From NCBI GenBank assembly GCA_937927885.1, contig CALEZJ010000320.1, positions 1 through 8,530 of the forward strand: DNA of 8,530 nucleotides. Direction: 5' to 3'. This document shows positions 5,179-8,530 of the stretch, piece after piece. The stretch comes from an uncultured Paracoccaceae bacterium (lineage in GTDB: Bacteria; Pseudomonadota; Alphaproteobacteria; Rhodobacterales; Rhodobacteraceae). The stretch's first letter is position 1, and the number at the start of each line of letters is the position of its first letter. The translations under genes were made by a program, and so were the position numbers. The notes under the pieces are model-generated. The model made no database searches and was not told where the DNA came from. It was given only the letters and a program-made list of their open reading frames with translations.

Positions 5179-7569
5179 ATGTCGACCGGATCGAATACCC
5201 GTCCAGACCCACAGGATGTCGCCAAATGGATGGACCGCCTGGACCGCGCCGATCTGCTGGTCGAGGCCCGGCGACTGAAGAGGGAGGGGCACGGCGACAT
5301 CGTATCCTATTCGCCCAAGGTGTTCATCCCGCTGACCCAGCTCTGCCGTGACACCTGCGGTTACTGCACCTTCGCGCACCCCCCACGGCGCGGGGAGCGC
5401 GCCTATCTCTTGCCCGAGCAGGTGCTGACCATCGCCCGCGCCGGGGCTGCCGCCGGGTGCACCGAAGCACTGTTCACCCTGGGTGAACGCCCCGAGGAGC
5501 GCTATTCCGTCGCCCGTGCCGAACTGGCGAACCTGGGATATGCGAGCACTCTCGACTATCTCGCGGCGATGGCGGCCCTGGTGAAAGAGGAAACGGGGCT
5601 GCTGCCACATCTCAATGCGGGCGTGATGGGCGAGTCCGATCTGGCCCGGTTGCGTCGCGTCAGCGTCAGCCAGGGGCTGATGCTGGAAGGTACTGCGCCA
5701 GCTCTGATGGCAAAGGGTGGGCCACACTACGGATCAAAGGGCAAGGTGCCATCCGTCCGGCTGGACATGATCGCCGCGGCGGGACGACTGGCAATCCCCT
5801 TTACCAGCGGCCTCCTGATCGGGCTGGGCGAGACCCGCGCCGAGCGGGTTCACGCTCTGCTGGCACTCGACGCCCTGCACCGTGACTTCGGGCATATCCA
5901 GGAAGTTATCGTCCAGAATTTCCAGCCCAAGCTGGGCACGCGCATGGCCGATGCGCCCGCGCCCTCGATGGACGACCTTTTGTGGACCATCGCCGCCGCC
6001 CGGTTGATCCTGGGGCCGCAAATGAACATCCAGGCTCCGCCGAACCTGAGTCATGATGCCTTTCCGGCGCTGCTCGAAGCCGGGCTCAACGATTGGGGCG
6101 GGGTCTCGCCAGTCACGCCGGACCATGTGAACCCCGAGGCCCGCTGGCCTGCCATCGCACGCCTGCGCGCCGCGACAGAGGCGGCAGGGGCCACTCTGGT
6201 CGCGCGGCTGCCGGTTTACCCGGCACAGGTCGCGGCGCGTGAGCATTGGATCGACCCGTCCTTGCATGGTGCTGTGCTACGCCACGCCGATGCCGAGGGC
6301 TGGGGCCGCGATGACCCATGGGCACCGGGAAAGGCGGGTGTCGTGCCACGTCTTGCGACTTCGCCGCGCAGGGCGGCGCCCGGGATCGAGACCCTGCTCG
6401 ACCGGGCTGTCAGCGGGGACCGTCTGGACGGCGCTTCGGTCGCGCGCCTGTTTCGCTCTCGCGGAACAGAAGTGGGCGCAGTGCTGAACGCTGCCGACGC
6501 GTTGCGCCGAAGCACAGTGGGCAATGTCGTGCGCTATGTCGTCAACCGCAACATCAATTATACCAACATCTGCGCCTATCGCTGCGGGTTCTGCGCCTTT
6601 TCCAAGGGAAAAATGGCCGACCATCTGCGCGGGCGCCCCTATCTGGTCGATCTGGACGAAGTGTCGCGCCGCAGCGCCGAAGCCTGGGAGCGGGGCGCGA
6701 CCGAGGTCTGCATGCAGGGCGGCATCCATCCGTCCTTTACCGGTCAGACCTATCTCGACCTGCTGGCCGCAGCAAAGCGCGGCGCGCCGGGGATCCATGT
6801 ACACGCTTTCTCGCCCCTGGAAGTGGTGCATGGCGCCGAAACGCTGGGTCTGGCCATCCCCGCCTATCTGGAGCAGCTGCGCGAGGCCGGGCTGGGCAGC
6901 CTGCCGGGCACCGCTGCCGAGATCCTGACCGACCGCGCCCGCGCCATCCTGTGCCCGGACAAGCTGACGACGCAGGGCTGGCTGGACGTGATCGGCGCCG
7001 CGCATGGTGTGGGGCTGCCGACCACCTCGACGATGATGTTCGGCCATATCGACACGCCCGAGGATTGGGCGGCGCATCTGCTGGCGCTGCGCGATCTGCA
7101 GGCGCGGACCGGCGGTATCACCGAATTCGTACCCTTGCCCTTCGTGCATATGGAGGCGCCGATCTATTACCGCGGGCAGTCGCGTCAGGGTCCGACCCTG
7201 CGCGAGACACTGCTGGTCCATGCCGTGGCGCGGCTGGTGCTGCACCCCTTGATCCCCAACATCCAGGTGTCCTGGTGCAAGCTGGGCCCCGACGGGGTAC
7301 TGGCGGCGCTGGCGGCCGGGGTGAACGATCTTGGCGGCACGCTGATGAACGAAAGCATCTCGCGCGCGGCAGGGACCGAGCACGGTCAGGAACTGCCCCC
7401 CGCCGCGATGGAGGCCCTGATCCGGCGCGCCGGGCGTCTGCCACAACAACGTACCACACTCTATGGCCGGGTCGATCCGGGACAAGAGGCACGCAGTCGC
7501 AATGCCGCCGATCTTGCCCCGATGAACACCGGCGAGATCACCCCCCAACGCACCCGTCGTACCGCCTGA
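5179..7569 (+). CDS. fbiC: FbiC: fused CofG-CofH 7,8-didemethyl-8-hydroxy-5-deazariboflavin (F0) synthase
   Basis: This 796-residue cytoplasmic enzyme makes F0, the deazaflavin core of coenzyme F420, from tyrosine and 5-amino-6-ribitylaminouracil. It carries two radical-SAM modules in the FbiC order. The CofG half covers about 40-355, with the cluster motif C56-x3-C60-x2-C63 (CRDTCGYC) and ALFTLGERPEERY after it. The CofH half covers about 400-785, with C465-x3-C469-x2-C472 (CAYRCGFC), then MQGGIHP, HAFSPLEV and PGTAAEILTD, and near the end QRTTLYGR. Between them is a linker rich in Arg, Pro and Ala. In this family CofH joins tyrosine to the uracil and CofG closes the ring. The length is slightly below mycobacterial FbiC (about 850) because the N-terminus is short. 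The start at 5179 rests on AAAGGA at 5166-5171. It leads the rightward operon, 11 nt before npdG. The fused form is typical of actinobacteria and F420-making proteobacteria; archaea and cyanobacteria usually keep cofG and cofH separate. Confidence 0.97.
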   Translation: MSTGSNTRPDPQDVAKWMDRLDRADLLVEARRLKREGHGDIVSYSPKVFIPLTQLCRDTCGYCTFAHPPRRGERAYLLPEQVLTIARAGAAAGCTEALFTLGERPEERYSVARAELANLGYASTLDYLAAMAALVKEETGLLPHLNAGVMGESDLARLRRVSVSQGLMLEGTAPALMAKGGPHYGSKGKVPSVRLDMIAAAGRLAIPFTSGLLIGLGETRAERVHALLALDALHRDFGHIQEVIVQNFQPKLGTRMADAPAPSMDDLLWTIAAARLILGPQMNIQAPPNLSHDAFPALLEAGLNDWGGVSPVTPDHVNPEARWPAIARLRAATEAAGATLVARLPVYPAQVAAREHWIDPSLHGAVLRHADAEGWGRDDPWAPGKAGVVPRLATSPRRAAPGIETLLDRAVSGDRLDGASVARLFRSRGTEVGAVLNAADALRRSTVGNVVRYVVNRNINYTNICAYRCGFCAFSKGKMADHLRGRPYLVDLDEVSRRSAEAWERGATEVCMQGGIHPSFTGQTYLDLLAAAKRGAPGIHVHAFSPLEVVHGAETLGLAIPAYLEQLREAGLGSLPGTAAEILTDRARAILCPDKLTTQGWLDVIGAAHGVGLPTTSTMMFGHIDTPEDWAAHLLALRDLQARTGGITEFVPLPFVHMEAPIYYRGQSRQGPTLRETLLVHAVARLVLHPLIPNIQVSWCKLGPDGVLAALAAGVNDLGGTLMNESISRAAGTEHGQELPPAAMEALIRRAGRLPQQRTTLYGRVDPGQEARSRNAADLAPMNTGEITPQRTRRTA

Positions 7570-7580
7570 AGGAGCCTCCG

Positions 7581-8240
7581 ATGACCGAGCAAACACCCAT
7601 CGCCGTGATCGGCGGCACTGGCGCTGAAGGCGGTGGACTGGCGTTGCGGCTGGCCCATGCAGGCCGCCGTGTCATCATCGGCGGCCGTGACGCGTGCCGC
7701 GCCGCCGAGGCAGCCGAAGCGATCAACGCCACCATCGGCGCCGAGCGCGCCAGCGGTGCCAGTTCGACCGAGGCGGCGGCGCAGGCGGGCGTCATCCTGC
7801 TGACGGTTCCCTATTCGGCACAGCGTGCCACGGCCCTCGCTCTTGCCGACCAGTTGCAGGGAAAGGTGCTTATTGACGCTACGGTACCGCTGATGCCGCC
7901 CAAGGTCGGTCGCGTGCAATTGCCTGTCGGCGGATCTGCGGTCGCCACCCTGCAAGAAGAGCTGGGTGCCGGCGTCAAGGTCGTGGCGGCGTTCCAGAAT
8001 GTATCAGCGCATCATCTGCGCGACCTCGACCATCCGGTTGACTGCGACGTATTGGTCTGCGCCGACGATGCCGAGGCCGCGGGCATTGCCGTGGATCTGG
8101 CGCAGGCGATGGGACTTCGGGCCTTTCACGCCGGGCCGGTAGCCAATTCGGCTGCGGTCGAGGCGATGACCTCGCTGCTGATCTCGATCAACCGGCGCTA
8201 CAAGTCTCCGGGCTCGGGCCTGCGCATCACCGGGGTCTGA
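7581..8240 (+). CDS. npdG: NADPH:coenzyme F420 oxidoreductase (NpdG/Fno family)
   Basis: This 219-residue Rossmann-fold protein transfers hydride between NADP(H) and F420. The dinucleotide loop is IAVIGGTGAEGGG at 7-19, followed by LALRLAHAGRRVIIGGRD at 20-37. Family-typical features follow: LTVPYSA at about 74-80, VVAAFQNVSAHHL near 135-147, HAGPVANSAAVEAMTSLL near 177-194 and the end SINRRYKSPGSGLRITGV. Length matches the archaeal enzymes (about 212-224). The Ser of the archaeal G-S-R motif that helps hold the NADP 2'-phosphate appears as Gly35; Arg36 and Thr13 are kept. The ATG at 7581 has AAGGAG at about 7569-7574 partly overlapping the fbiC stop, so the two are probably translated together. 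Here it most likely supplies F420H2 for F420-dependent reductases encoded elsewhere. An open frame continues upstream inside fbiC but is not coding. Confidence 0.9.
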   Translation: MTEQTPIAVIGGTGAEGGGLALRLAHAGRRVIIGGRDACRAAEAAEAINATIGAERASGASSTEAAAQAGVILLTVPYSAQRATALALADQLQGKVLIDATVPLMPPKVGRVQLPVGGSAVATLQEELGAGVKVVAAFQNVSAHHLRDLDHPVDCDVLVCADDAEAAGIAVDLAQAMGLRAFHAGPVANSAAVEAMTSLLISINRRYKSPGSGLRITGV

Positions 8241-8243
8241 GCC

Positions 8244-8530
8244 ATGCGCATCGAGATCACCGCGCTGCCCGATCTGCCCGAGGTGCGCCCCGGCGATGAT
8301 CTGGCCGCGATCCTGCGGGCGGGGCTGGAACGGGCAGAGATCGTGCCTGGTTCGGGCGACGTGCTGGTCGTTGCCCAGAAAGTGGTCTCGAAATCTGAAG
8401 GGCGGATCGTCGATCTGGCCGAAGTCACACCCTCGCCGCGCGCTGAGGACTTGGCGGCGCGGGCGCAAAAAGATTCGCGCGTGGTCGAACTGATCCTGCG
8501 CGAGAGCGTCGAGGTCCTTCGCTGTGTGCC
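8244..8530 (+). CDS. cofE: F420-0:gamma-glutamyl ligase CofE, N-terminal part (runs off the right edge)
   Basis: The first 95 codons are visible, with no stop before the edge. The translation opens MRIEITALPDLPEVRPGDD, then has GDVLVVAQKVVSKSEGRIVD at about 41-60, a PSPRAEDLA segment, and KDSRVVELILRESVEVLR before the edge. These are the N-terminal landmarks of CofE (the N-terminal domain of FbiB in mycobacteria). The enzyme uses GTP to add L-glutamates to F420-0 through gamma-peptide bonds. CofE proteins are usually about 250 residues, so a little over a third is present. The ATG at 8244 is three nt past the npdG stop. Only a weak GGGG lies upstream, so translational coupling is likely. The window cannot show whether an FbiB-type nitroreductase domain is fused at the C-terminus. 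Confidence 0.93.
   Translation, partial: MRIEITALPDLPEVRPGDDLAAILRAGLERAEIVPGSGDVLVVAQKVVSKSEGRIVDLAEVTPSPRAEDLAARAQKDSRVVELILRESVEVLRCV

Noticed and set aside
4637..5351. Several short open frames in the divergent region (for example 4743-4997 plus, 4892-5212 minus, 5127-5351 plus)
   Set aside because: They overlap true genes or promoter elements, have no ribosome-binding sites I can see, and their translations show no recognisable motif.
6318..7580. An upstream in-frame extension of npdG inside fbiC, and a long minus-strand frame at 6277-7596
   Set aside because: Both lie over the conserved CofH half of FbiC. npdG has its own ribosome-binding site and the Rossmann motif starts right after 7581; the others are low-complexity Arg/Ala/Gly-rich shadows.
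1..8530. tRNA, rRNA, CRISPR array, insertion sequence or phage attachment site
   Set aside because: No repeat-spacer pattern, transposase-like translation, terminal inverted repeats or recognisable tRNA arms were seen; nearly all of the sequence is accounted for by the genes listed.

Overview
The window comes from a GC-rich bacterium and carries two divergent gene sets separated by an AT-richer control region of about 430 bp. GC-rich codon use, TTA/CTA/TCA codons scarce enough to leave very long antisense frames open, and a NitT/TauT-type ABC importer operon suggest a proteobacterium, probably an alphaproteobacterium of the Rhodobacterales/Paracoccus kind. That placement is inference; no rRNA or other marker gene is present.

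Left arm (1-4744, minus strand, read right to left): a periplasmic substrate-binding protein, its ABC ATPase and its inner-membrane permease (NitT/TauT/SsuABC class), then a 653-residue Old Yellow Enzyme/2,4-dienoyl-CoA reductase/trimethylamine dehydrogenase-type flavoprotein, then the first 11 codons of a short-chain dehydrogenase that overlaps the flavoenzyme stop by 4 nt and runs off the left edge. The gaps are 60, 12, 54 and -4 nt, so this looks like one operon that imports a small organic compound and starts its redox catabolism. GC-rich stem-loops sit after the binding-protein gene and after the permease gene.

Middle (4745-5178): the divergent promoter region. It holds an A/T dyad, a 12-bp direct repeat, a 9-bp inverted repeat and a plausible sigma-70-like promoter for the rightward operon.

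Right arm (5179-8530, plus strand): a coenzyme F420 operon. It comprises fused FbiC (CofG + CofH, two radical-SAM halves, F0 synthase), an NADPH:F420 oxidoreductase (NpdG/Fno) and the start of CofE (F420-0:gamma-glutamyl ligase), cut by the right edge. FbiC makes the deazaflavin chromophore, CofE adds the glutamate tail after the lactyl-phosphate steps (not in this window), and NpdG reduces F420 with NAD(P)H.

The main points of interest are the F420 operon in an apparent proteobacterium next to a transport and flavoenzyme operon, a flavoenzyme that has lost one of the four expected [4Fe-4S] cysteines, and the structured divergent promoter region.
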